Assembly: GCA_903874975.1 (NCBI GenBank)
Contig: CAIQUL010000147.1
Coordinates: forward strand, 21,611 to 85,610
Origin: an uncultured Chthoniobacter sp.
Lineage (GTDB): Bacteria; Verrucomicrobiota; Verrucomicrobiia; Chthoniobacterales; Chthoniobacteraceae
Reading direction: 5' to 3'
Length of the DNA stretch: 64,000 nucleotides
Shown here piece by piece: positions 1 through 7,218 of the stretch (position 1 is the stretch's first letter; every line of letters starts with the position of its first letter). The translations under genes were made by a program, and so were the position numbers. Below the pieces are notes generated by a model, which was not told where the DNA came from, ran no database searches, and saw only the letters and a list, made by a program, of their open reading frames with translations.

Positions 1-162
1 TGGTGTCCACTTTGACGAAGCCGGCGGCGCTGGGACCCGCGCCGGCGGGGGCTTCCCCATTGCTTGGGCTGCGTCCGTCTTCGCGGTGGAAAAGGGGAGC
101 GCGCGTGCCCCGGACCGCAGGGCTGCGACGCGGCGCTTCCCGCTGCGAGCGGGTGGGCTGGT

Positions 163-180
163 ATGTTACAGGAATGTCAC
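163..180 (+). promoter_or_regulatory. Candidate Pho box upstream of phoB
   Basis: Two 7-base direct repeats, ATGTTAC (163-169) and ATGTCAC (174-180), are separated by AGGA, giving the 11-base period of a PhoB-binding Pho box (the enterobacterial half-site is CTGTCAT/C). The site ends about 51 bases before the phoB start, so autoregulation by phospho-PhoB is a reasonable inference. Only one box is visible, and no clear -10 element was identified. Confidence 0.5.
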
Positions 181-231
181 ATCCCCCGGCTTGTCGGCGG
201 GGCGCATCCCCCTAGACTCCGCCCCACATCC

Positions 232-936
232 ATGAGCAGCAAAGCCGCGAACAAAAAAATCCTGGTCGCCGACGATGAGCCGGACGTGCTCCACCTGGTC
301 ACCCTCAATCTCAAAAACGCCGGGTTTAACGTCATCAAAGCCGAGAACGGACTGAAGGCGCTGACCCAGGCGCGCGAGATGCAGCCCGCGCTGATCGTGC
401 TCGACCTGATGCTGCCGGAAATGTCCGGCCTCGAGGTGTGCAAGGTTTTGAAAAAGGATCCTGCCACCGCGCAGATCCCGATCATCATGCTCACGGCGAA
501 AGCGGAGGAGGTGGATCGCATCGTGGGCCTGGAACTCGGGGCCGACGACTACCTGACCAAGCCTTTCAGCCCGCGTGAACTTGTGCTCCGGGTGAAGTCC
601 GTGATGCGCCGCGCGAGCAGTTCGCCCGACGCCGGCGACCAGATCGCGCTCGGCGACATCTGCGTGGACCGCGTCCGCTTTGAGATCACCGTCGCGGGCA
701 AGTCGATTGATTTCACGGCCACGGAGTTCAAGCTCCTGACCGTGCTGATGGAGCGCCGCGGGCGAGTGCAAAGCCGCGACACCCTGCTCAACGACGTGTG
801 GGGTTACGAGAGCGCCATCGACACGCGCACCGTGGACACGCACGTCCGCCGGTTGCGCGAGAAGCTCGGTAAGTCCGCGGACTACATCCAGACGGTGCGC
901 GGGTTCGGCTACCGCATCGCGGACGGGCGCAAGTGA
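232..936 (+). CDS. phoB: PhoB-type phosphate response regulator
   Basis: A two-component response regulator of the OmpR/PhoB class, 234 residues, which is the usual length. The receiver domain covers about residues 8-125. It has the acidic pair in VADDEPD, phospho-acceptor Asp58 (IVLDLMLPEMSG) and the KPFSPRE lysine loop. A winged-helix DNA-binding domain follows (about 137-232) and ends in the typical VRGFGYRI motif. The reading frame stays open upstream to position 64, but the ATG at 232 starts immediately before the conserved domain and follows the candidate Pho box. The stop overlaps the phoR start (GTGA), so the two are co-transcribed and probably translationally coupled. It is expected to control phosphate-starvation genes; no pst genes are in the window. 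Confidence 0.9.
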   Translation: MSSKAANKKILVADDEPDVLHLVTLNLKNAGFNVIKAENGLKALTQAREMQPALIVLDLMLPEMSGLEVCKVLKKDPATAQIPIIMLTAKAEEVDRIVGLELGADDYLTKPFSPRELVLRVKSVMRRASSSPDAGDQIALGDICVDRVRFEITVAGKSIDFTATEFKLLTVLMERRGRVQSRDTLLNDVWGYESAIDTRTVDTHVRRLREKLGKSADYIQTVRGFGYRIADGRK

Positions 937-2201
937 CTTGGTTTTTCGGTATCCTCGCCGCCGTCATCGCGCTCGCGTGGTGGCTGCACGAGCGGCGGAT
1001 GCGCCGCCACTGGCGGCATCTGCGGGAAATGCTGGACGCACTCGCCGCCGGTCGGGAGCCGGGAAATTTTGTCTTTCTCGACGGCGGCCATTTCTCCGCG
1101 CTCACGCATCCGCTCGGCAAGCTGGCCGAGGAACAGGCGCGGCTGCGCGGGCAGTTCGACCGCGAGGAATTCAACCTCCGGACGATCCTCGCGAGCATGG
1201 AGGAAGGCGTGATGGTGGTGGATGGGCAGCATGCGCTGCGGCTGGTGAATCCTTCGTTCAGCCGGATTTTTGAGCCGAAAGATGACCCGCTCGGCCAGAC
1301 GGTGCTCCAGCTTTTGCGCGAGCCGGAGATCGAGGAAATGATCTCCGCCGCGCTGAAAACCGGCGAGGCGCAGACGCGTGACATCTCGGCTAACGGCGGG
1401 CGACCCGCGCGGCATCTCGGCGTGCATGCGGTGCCGATCCGCGACCAGGCTGGCGGGCCGGGCGTGGTGACGATCTTCCGCGACATCTCGCGCCTGAAGC
1501 AGCTCGAAGACGTGCGCCGCGAATTTGTGGCCAACGTCTCGCACGAACTGCGCACCCCGCTTTCGATCTTCCACGGCTACCTCGAAAATCTGCGCGACGA
1601 TCCCGGAATGGCGCGGGCGGATCAGGCGGAAGTCTTCGCGATTCTCGGTCGCCACTCGCTGCGGCTGAATGCGCTGCTCGAAGACCTGCTGACCCTCGCG
1701 CGGCTGGAGTCGCGCCAGGATCAACTGCGAACCGAAGCGATCGAGCCCGGCGCGTTCTTGTCAGCGGTGGCCGGCGATTGGAAAAACCCGATCGCGAAGA
1801 AAAAGCTGACGCTCAAGTTGGACGTGGCACCGGGTTTGCCCGCGCTTTTCGCCGACCCGTTGAGGCTCAGCCAGGTGCTGAACAACCTCCTCGAAAACGC
1901 CGTGAAATACACCGAGGCCGGCGGTCAGATCCGGCTGCGCGCGGCGCTGGTCGGCGGGCAATTCGAGCTGCGCGTCGAGGACTCGGGTCTTGGGATTCCG
2001 CCGAGCGATCTGGTGCATATTTTCGAGCGTTTCTACCGCGCCGACAAGGCCCGCACCCGCGAGCAGGGCGGCACCGGGCTGGGCTTGTCCATCGTCAAAC
2101 ACATCGTCCAAACGCACGGCGGTACGGTGCAGGCCGAGAGTGAATATGGCAAAGGCACCACGATCATCGTGCGCCTTCCGGGGCCGGCGGGCCGGAGCTG
2201 A
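933..2201 (+). CDS. phoR: PhoR-type sensor histidine kinase
   Basis: Membrane sensor kinase, 422 residues. One hydrophobic segment lies at residues 2-18. A PAS-like region follows at about 82-185. The HisKA box (FVANVSHELRTPLSIF) carries phospho-acceptor His204. The HATPase domain has the N box NLLENAVKYT and the G boxes DSGLGIPP and GGTGLGLSIVKHIV. The start is a GTG that overlaps the phoB stop. With a single N-terminal membrane segment and no large periplasmic domain it resembles PhoR, which senses phosphate through the Pst/PhoU complex, rather than a sensor with its own extracellular ligand domain. Identification as PhoR rests on gene order as well as domain order. Confidence 0.88.
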   Translation: MTWFFGILAAVIALAWWLHERRMRRHWRHLREMLDALAAGREPGNFVFLDGGHFSALTHPLGKLAEEQARLRGQFDREEFNLRTILASMEEGVMVVDGQHALRLVNPSFSRIFEPKDDPLGQTVLQLLREPEIEEMISAALKTGEAQTRDISANGGRPARHLGVHAVPIRDQAGGPGVVTIFRDISRLKQLEDVRREFVANVSHELRTPLSIFHGYLENLRDDPGMARADQAEVFAILGRHSLRLNALLEDLLTLARLESRQDQLRTEAIEPGAFLSAVAGDWKNPIAKKKLTLKLDVAPGLPALFADPLRLSQVLNNLLENAVKYTEAGGQIRLRAALVGGQFELRVEDSGLGIPPSDLVHIFERFYRADKARTREQGGTGLGLSIVKHIVQTHGGTVQAESEYGKGTTIIVRLPGPAGRS

Positions 2202-2214
2202 GAGACGCGTTTTT

Positions 2215-2847
2215 CTAAAAACCAAACCAGTGCCCGCGCAGGCAGGCGGCAGCGCGGAGGCCGATGTATATGGCGATGAGGAGGAGCGCGAGGCGGGCTT
2301 CGCCGAGGATGGCGGTGCGGTCGCAGGGGCGCTGTTCGGCTTCTGTCCAAGGCCGGAGACGCGGGAGGAGCCGCGGGACGTGGGCGCAGTAGCGGGCGTA
2401 GGCGTCGCCAAACTGTCCACACAAAAAACGTTCCTCGGCGGGGACGATGGCGGTGTAGAGAAAGACGAAGACGGCGACGCAGAGCGCAAGCATCCACGGA
2501 TCGGCGAGCAGCCCGACCATGCCGACGCCGAGGATGACGCTGGCGAGGTAGATGGGATTCCGGACGTGGGCGAAAGGGCCGCCGGTGGCGAGGCGGGGGG
2601 CCTCGATGGTGGCGCGGCGCGTGTGCCCGCCTGCGCAGCCCGCTGCCCATGCGCGGAGGGCGAGTCCGGCGAGGACGAGGGCGAACGAAACGATGGTGCC
2701 GGCGGTGGCGTGTGTGCCAAAGAAATCGCGCGGGCGATAGACGAGCGCGGCGAGGAGCACTGCCGCGAGGCCGACGTGCAGGCGGCGGTGGAAAATGCGG
2801 ACGCCGAGGGCGGCGAAGAAATCGGAGGACGCGGACGTGGCGGGCAT
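2215..2847 (-). CDS. Isoprenylcysteine methyltransferase-like membrane protein
   Basis: An integral membrane protein of about 210 residues in the isoprenylcysteine carboxyl methyltransferase / phospholipid methyltransferase superfamily. Four or five hydrophobic helices are visible. The family signature is present: GGPFAHVRNPIYLASV, then EERFL, then the FGDAYARYCAHVPRLLP tail, which together form the S-adenosylmethionine pocket. The bacterial substrate is unknown; related proteins methylate lipids or small thiols or oxidise nothing at all. The ATG at 2847 lies 13 bases after the miaA stop, so it is probably the second gene of a miaA operon. An upstream TTG at 2886 is possible but would overlap miaA. 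It converges on phoR with a 13-base gap. Confidence 0.75.
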   Translation of the reverse strand: MPATSASSDFFAALGVRIFHRRLHVGLAAVLLAALVYRPRDFFGTHATAGTIVSFALVLAGLALRAWAAGCAGGHTRRATIEAPRLATGGPFAHVRNPIYLASVILGVGMVGLLADPWMLALCVAVFVFLYTAIVPAEERFLCGQFGDAYARYCAHVPRLLPRLRPWTEAEQRPCDRTAILGEARLALLLIAIYIGLRAAACLRGHWFGF

Positions 2848-2860
2848 CGGGGTCGTCTTG

Positions 2861-3778
2861 CTACGCGCTGGCGGGTGGGCGGGCAATGCTGGCGGCCAAA
2901 GTCTCGGCGAGTTGCGCAGGGTCGGTGATCCCGAGGTCGATGGGAGTGAGCGCGCTCTCGCGGCGAAACCAGGTCATCTGACGTTTGGCGTATTGGCGGG
3001 TGGCGAGTTGGATGGCGGCGATGCAGTCCGCGCGACTGAGCTGGCCGGCGAGGTGAGCGCGGATTTCGCGCAGGCCGATGGTCTGGCTCGCGGTCGGGCC
3101 GACCTCACCGGCGGCGCGGACTTCTTCCACGACTCCGGCGGCAAACATCGCCTCGGTGCGCTCGTGGATGCGGGTGAGGAGGGCGGTGCGTTCCCGCGTG
3201 AGCACGACGCCGCGGACGCCGGATGGCGGACCGCTCCACTGCTCGCGGAAGCTGGAAAACGGACGCCCGGTGACGAGGCAGACTTCCAGCGCGCGAATGA
3301 CGCGGCGGGGATTTTGCAGATCGAGCTGAGCGGCGGCGGTGGGGTCGAGTGCCGTGAGCTGGCGCTGCAACTCACCGAGCGGCTGGCTTTCCAAACGCGC
3401 CCGCAGATCGGCATCCGCGCCGGGCAGATCGGCGAGGCCGCGGGTGAGGGCGCGCAGGTAAAGCCCGGTGCCGCCGACGACGATGGGCACGCGCCCGCGG
3501 GCATGAATCTCCGCGAGGCGCAGGCTGGCGGCGCGGAGATATTGGGCGACATCGAAGGACTGGGTGAGGGGGATTTCGCTCAGCAAATAATGCGGCACGC
3601 GGGCGCGTTGGGCGCGTGTGGGTTGGGCGGTGAGGAGGTCGAGCCCGCGGTAAACTTGGAACGCATCCGCGCCCACGATCTCGCCCCCGCAGCGCTCGGC
3701 GACGGCGACGGCGACATCGGATTTTCCGGCGGCTGTGGGGCCGGCGATGATGAAGAATGGAGTGGTGACGGGCGACAC
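2861..3778 (-). CDS. miaA: tRNA dimethylallyltransferase MiaA
   Basis: Transfers a dimethylallyl group to N6 of A37 in tRNAs that read codons starting with U. The P-loop IIAGPTAAGKSDVAV lies near the N-terminus. It is followed by the family motifs GADAFQVYRGLD (the DSMQVY region, here with Ala in place of Ser), VGGTGLYLRAL and NPRRVIRALEV, and a C-terminal RQYAKRQMTWFRR. All possible starts are GTG (3832, 3811, 3778). I chose 3778 because it gives 305 residues, the usual length, and because the 3832 start would lie inside the terminator of the gene upstream. No strong ribosome binding site decides between them. Confidence 0.88.
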   Translation of the reverse strand: MSPVTTPFFIIAGPTAAGKSDVAVAVAERCGGEIVGADAFQVYRGLDLLTAQPTRAQRARVPHYLLSEIPLTQSFDVAQYLRAASLRLAEIHARGRVPIVVGGTGLYLRALTRGLADLPGADADLRARLESQPLGELQRQLTALDPTAAAQLDLQNPRRVIRALEVCLVTGRPFSSFREQWSGPPSGVRGVVLTRERTALLTRIHERTEAMFAAGVVEEVRAAGEVGPTASQTIGLREIRAHLAGQLSRADCIAAIQLATRQYAKRQMTWFRRESALTPIDLGITDPAQLAETLAASIARPPASA

Positions 3779-3830
3779 GGAGGGCGGCGATTGGGCTAGG
3801 GAAGTTGTCACCCGCCGCTGGCGATGTGTC

Positions 3831-3864
3831 ACAAAAAAAGAGGCCCGCCACTGCTGGCGGGCCT
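3831..3864 (-). terminator. Rho-independent terminator of the RRM gene
   Basis: A perfect 10-base-pair stem (AGGCCCGCCA at 3841-3850 with its complement at 3855-3864) has a 4-base loop. Read on the minus strand, it is followed by a run of seven T after one C (A tract 3833-3839 on the plus strand). It lies 29 bases beyond the stop of the minus-strand RNA-binding protein gene. Confidence 0.85.
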
Positions 3865-3892
3865 CCGGGAGTCGATGCGTGCGGACGTGGGC

Positions 3893-4462
3893 TCAGCCGC
3901 GGTAGTCGGTCTCGCGCTCGGCTTTGGCGCCGCTGACGACGAGCTTGCGGCCCATGAAGGCCTTGTCGTGCAACTCCGTGACGGCGCGTTTCGCTTCGTC
4001 CACGGTGCTCATGCTCACGAAGCCGAAGCCTTTCGATTTGTCCGTGTCGCGGTGGGTGGCGATCTCGGCGCTCCGGACGATGCCGACGCCGTTGAAGAGT
4101 TCTTCGAGATCGGTCTCGGTCGCGCTGAAGCTGAGGTTGCCGACGTAGAGCTTCGGCGTGGTGACGTCGAGCAGCTCGATTTTGCGCGCGGGCTGGTTCT
4201 CGGAGCGACCGTTGCCGTTGCCACTGCCGCCTTGATACGGCGGGTAGGCCGGGCGCGAGCCGTTGCCTGCGGGTTTCGCGTCAGACTTGAAGAAGCTGAT
4301 GAGCTTCTGCCAGAAGGATTTCTGGACGGGCGGACGCAGCGGGGCGCGATCGTCGTTGCGATCGTCGTTGCGATCGTTGCGGTCGTGGGAGCGTGAGGAG
4401 GAGCGGCGCGGGCCGCGTCCCGAGCGACGGCCGGAGCCACCGCGGGAATCTTGCGATCTCAT
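3893..4462 (-). CDS. RNA-binding protein with one RRM and a basic, low-complexity N-terminus
   Basis: A 189-residue protein. Residues 1-50 are rich in Arg, Ser, Asp and Gly (RDSR and NDDRND repeats). A lysine-rich linker and a Gly/Asn-rich stretch follow. From about residue 104 there is a single RNA recognition motif with RNP2 LYVGNL and RNP1 KGFGFVSM. Bacterial single-RRM proteins of this type bind RNA and are often cold-induced. This one is unusual in having its disordered segment before the RRM, whereas the second RRM protein in this window (29215) has a glycine tail after it. The ATG at 4462 follows directly after intergenic DNA. The gene stands alone and has its own terminator. Confidence 0.85.
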   Translation of the reverse strand: MRSQDSRGGSGRRSGRGPRRSSSRSHDRNDRNDDRNDDRAPLRPPVQKSFWQKLISFFKSDAKPAGNGSRPAYPPYQGGSGNGNGRSENQPARKIELLDVTTPKLYVGNLSFSATETDLEELFNGVGIVRSAEIATHRDTDKSKGFGFVSMSTVDEAKRAVTELHDKAFMGRKLVVSGAKAERETDYRG

Positions 4463-4856
4463 GTTTGGGATTTCTATTTTGAGGCATTGAGGTGCCCAGG
4501 AAGCGCACGCGGGGTGCACGGTCCGTCGTGTCTCGGTGGGTTCTCGCGGGGGCGGGAGAACTGCGGGTTGGAGACCTTCGGAAAACTTCGCCGGGGGATG
4601 TCGGGGAGGCCGCCGGGTGTAGCGTCCGTCCGTGCCGCCCGGTGCGCGACCAAAAGAGTCGCCGCAAAGCCGGGAGAGCGTCGCCGAGGAGTAGAAGAAG
4701 GGAGAAGAATCTGCTCATCTGTCGGTGAACTGGTGAGGAAAAAGCGAGCGCGCTGCGCCCATGGCTTCCCCAACATCCGGCGCTGAGGTAAGCGACATGG
4801 GGCCGGGCGGCAAGGGGAAATTCGCGGCGCGGATTTTGAGCTTTCCGCCCGGACGC
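4463..4856. other. Intergenic region without a recognisable gene
   Basis: These 394 bases separate the RRM gene from the rpsR terminator. Open frames exist on both strands, but they are arginine/proline-rich and match nothing known to me. The segment presumably contains the RRM promoter near 4463-4520. I see no repeat or RNA structure that I can name. Confidence 0.4.
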
Positions 4857-4888
4857 AAAAAGGACGCGCCATCGGTGGCGCGTCCTTT
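4857..4888 (-). terminator. Rho-independent terminator of the dksA-like/rpmG/rpsR operon
   Basis: A perfect 12-base-pair stem (4859-4870 with 4877-4888) has the 6-base loop ATCGGT. On the minus strand it ends in five T (A tract 4857-4861). It lies 29 bases beyond the rpsR stop. Confidence 0.88.
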
Positions 4889-4917
4889 GGGAAAACAGAG
4901 CGGCTTGCGGCCCGCGA

Positions 4918-5157
4918 TCAGCGCATGAGCAGGGCGGCGCGGGCGCGTTTGATCTCGCGGGTGATCTTCCGGTGGAAGTGCGCGGGCATGCCCGTGAGGC
5001 GGCGGGCGAGGATCTTGCCGCTCTCGGTGACGAACCGCTTGAGGATGTCCGGGTTCTTGTAGTCGAGGGCGTCGAGGGCGATGTCGATGCGGCGGCGCGG
5101 CATCGAGCGGTTGGCCTTGCGGAAATTGGTGCGGCGTTGCGGTGTCTTGGGCTGCAT
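4918..5157 (-). CDS. rpsR: 30S ribosomal protein S18
   Basis: Small-subunit ribosomal protein bS18, 79 residues, the normal size. It has the conserved core [21 protein letters not shown] and the C-terminal [28 protein letters not shown]. bS18 binds with bS6 on the platform of the 30S subunit. The ATG at 5157 is 12 bases after the rpmG stop, and the gene is the last of a dksA-like/rpmG/rpsR operon that ends in a strong terminator. In many bacteria rpsR sits with rpsF and rplI; here neither is present, so the usual S6-S18-L9 cluster is broken. Confidence 0.96.
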   Translation of the reverse strand: MQPKTPQRRTNFRKANRSMPRRRIDIALDALDYKNPDILKRFVTESGKILARRLTGMPAHFHRKITREIKRARAALLMR

Positions 5158-5169
5158 AGGTCGGGACGG

Positions 5170-5343
5170 TTACTTGGTTTCGCGGTGAAGCGTGTGGCGC
5201 TTCAGGTTCGGGTTGTATTTCTTCTTTTCGAGCCGGTTCGGAGTGTTCGGGCTCTTTTTGTTGCGCGTGGAGATGTAGCGCGAGACGGGTTTGCCTTCGG
5301 CTTTTGCCTCCGTGCATTCGAGGATGATGAAATCGCGGGCCAT
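5170..5343 (-). CDS. rpmG: 50S ribosomal protein L33, zinc-ribbon remnant form
   Basis: A 57-residue large-subunit protein starting [14 protein letters not shown], with the L33 core [20 protein letters not shown] and ending [10 protein letters not shown]. In the zinc-binding form of bL33 two CxxC pairs hold a metal. Here only Cys10 survives: its partner is Ala, and the second pair is replaced by YNPNLKRH. It is therefore a metal-free form that keeps one ancestral cysteine. The ATG at 5343 lies 6 bases after the stop of the DksA-like gene, and the stop lies 12 bases before rpsR, so the three genes form one transcript. Confidence 0.92.
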   Translation of the reverse strand: MARDFIILECTEAKAEGKPVSRYISTRNKKSPNTPNRLEKKKYNPNLKRHTLHRETK

Positions 5344-5349
5344 AATTGT

Positions 5350-6129
5350 TTATTCCTTGGTATCGCTGACCGGTTCTTCTTCTTCATCTTTTTCCCCCGC
5401 TTCTTCGTCGGTCAGACCGAAGAGGGAGGTGACAGCGACGCGGGCGCGGGAAACCTTGCCCGTTTTTTCGAGTTGCGCCTGGCACTCGACGGTGAGGCGT
5501 GCAAACGGCAGCGCCTCGAGGCGGGCGATGGCAATCGCTTTGCCGCTGATCTCACATACGCCGTAGGTTCCGAGTTCGAGGCGTTTGAGTGCTTCCTCGA
5601 TTTCGTAAAGGGCGTCCTGCTCCTGCGAGAGGAGACTGAGCGCGAAATCGCGGTCGTAAGCATCGCTGCCGGCATCGGCCTGGTGCATGCCGAAGGCGCT
5701 CGCTTCGCTGCCCTCGGCCCGGGACCGGAGATTGTCTTTGGCCACGCCAGCCATGGTATCGAGGAGCGAGTCCCGGAGTTGGAGGAGGTGGTCCTGCTGC
5801 TTGAGGAGAAAAGGGGTCAGTTTGACTTTGATCTTCGGGGCCACGGGCTTGGGGGCGGCAGGTTTGGGCGCAACGGATCCGTTGGTGCTTTTCTGGGCGG
5901 CGGGTTTCTTGATTTTAAGTTTCAATTTGGAATTTGCGGAACCGTTCAGCTTCACCGGTTTCGCTGCGGCTTTGACCGCCCTGGCGGGCTTCGCTGGTTT
6001 CTTGGCTGGCTTCGTGGCTTTGGCTGGTGCTTTCACCTTGGTCGCGGGTTTCGCGGCCTTCTTCGCCGCTTTCGCGGGCCCGGCCTTTTTCGATTTGGCA
6101 GCGGGCTTTGCTGGTTTGGCTTTGGCCAT
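5350..6129 (-). CDS. DksA/TraR-like protein with a histone-H1-like N-terminal tail
   Basis: A 259-residue protein in two parts. Residues 1-103 are an extreme Lys/Ala/Pro repeat tail (AKPAKPA, KKPAKPA) like histone H1 or the bacterial Hc1/AlgP tails and probably bind nucleic acid. Residues 105-240 resemble DksA: a coiled-coil-like helix (about 105-130), then the globular domain SLLSQEQDALYEIEEALKRL and YGVCEISGKAI. The zinc finger has the correct spacing, but two of its four ligands are changed (Cys192, Ser195, Thr213, Cys216). The C-terminus is acidic (EEAGEKDEEEEPV). DksA acts in the RNA polymerase secondary channel with ppGpp. Placement ahead of rpmG and rpsR fits growth-rate control of translation genes, but that is inference. 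Confidence 0.8.
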   Translation of the reverse strand: MAKAKPAKPAAKSKKAGPAKAAKKAAKPATKVKAPAKATKPAKKPAKPARAVKAAAKPVKLNGSANSKLKLKIKKPAAQKSTNGSVAPKPAAPKPVAPKIKVKLTPFLLKQQDHLLQLRDSLLDTMAGVAKDNLRSRAEGSEASAFGMHQADAGSDAYDRDFALSLLSQEQDALYEIEEALKRLELGTYGVCEISGKAIAIARLEALPFARLTVECQAQLEKTGKVSRARVAVTSLFGLTDEEAGEKDEEEEPVSDTKE

Positions 6130-6310
6130 AAAATGTGGGGAGATCGTTGGTTTCTCGCGTTTCGGGAAAATTTGAGGGGCGTTAGATAAGTGGGATCAAC
6201 TTGGGGCGCAAGCGCGAAATCCCGCTTTTTTCCATGGTCGGAACAGGGGTGGGCAAACGGCACGCGACAGCGGCGATTTGCGCGCCCAAAGTGCGCGCTT
6301 TTTTAACCCG

Positions 6311-7123
6311 CTACGAACTCGCCGACGAATACCGCCGCAAGGCGAAGTTCCAGAAGAGCCGCGTGGCGGTGAAGATGAAGAGCGACGCGCCGACGAGTTG
6401 CGCCAGTCCGAGCCACGGTGCCTCGAAGCCGCGCGCGAGGACGCGGGAGGGGACGTTCGCCACGATGATGACCGGGATGATGTAGCTGAAGACGAATTTG
6501 AAAAGGCCGCTGAACAGGTCTTTGCCGCGGAAGATCGTGTCCGGGTAGCGCCCGGCGTTGAAGACATTGAAGTAGCCGTAGATCAGTCCCTGCGCTTTCA
6601 CGATCCAGAAGGCCGCCGTGGACAGCCCGAAAAGGATCGCGTAATGCACGGCCACGCCGAAGGGGATGCACGCGATGAAGAGCACGACCTGATGCGTCTG
6701 CGGCACGACGCCGAGTTTGAAAAGCGAGAACACCACGATGCCCACGCCGACCAGCGCGTTGACGATATTGTCCATGCCGAACTTCCGCGTGGACACGGCG
6801 AACTGCGCGTCCACCGGCAGCAGCAGCATGAGATCGAGATACCCCGTGCGGATGAGGTCGGGCAGCGCCGCGAGGTTCACGTAGAAAAACGCCTGAAACA
6901 CCTGCGCGATGATCTGGTGCGTACCGACCAGGAGCACGCACTCCCATTTCGACCACCCGCCGATGTCGTCCACGTGCCCGTAGAGCACCTCGAGGAACAA
7001 CATCTGCCCCGCGAACCACAGCAGCTCCACGATCATCCAGAGGATGAAGTTTGCCTTGAAACTCATCTCGCGGATCAGCGAGTTGCGGATCATCAGCCAA
7101 TAGATTTCGAGGTAGCGGCGCAC
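6311..7123 (-). CDS. ABC-2 family transporter permease
   Basis: A polytopic membrane protein of the ABC-2 type, DUF990/COG3694-like. It starts MRRYLEIYWLMIRNSLIREM, with the polar N-terminal helix followed by about six membrane segments (FILWMIVELLWFAGQMLFLEV, NALVGVGIVVFSLFKLGVV, VVLFIACIPFGVAVHYAILF and others). Such permeases work in pairs with an ATPase, for export of lipids or peptides or for natural-product resistance. No ATPase or partner permease is adjacent: the upstream gene is divergent htrA and the downstream gene is the dksA-like operon. I chose the GTG at 7123 because homologous permeases begin at this helix; another GTG at 7198 would add 25 residues of unconvincing sequence. 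Confidence 0.75.
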   Translation of the reverse strand: MRRYLEIYWLMIRNSLIREMSFKANFILWMIVELLWFAGQMLFLEVLYGHVDDIGGWSKWECVLLVGTHQIIAQVFQAFFYVNLAALPDLIRTGYLDLMLLLPVDAQFAVSTRKFGMDNIVNALVGVGIVVFSLFKLGVVPQTHQVVLFIACIPFGVAVHYAILFGLSTAAFWIVKAQGLIYGYFNVFNAGRYPDTIFRGKDLFSGLFKFVFSYIIPVIIVANVPSRVLARGFEAPWLGLAQLVGASLFIFTATRLFWNFALRRYSSASS

Positions 7124-7218
7124 GGCGGAGTGGATAGCGGACCTCGCCCGCGCCGTCCACCCGCGCCGCGCAGAAAGTAGTTGAACACCGCCCCGCACGG
7201 GCTGTCCTATCGCCCGCC

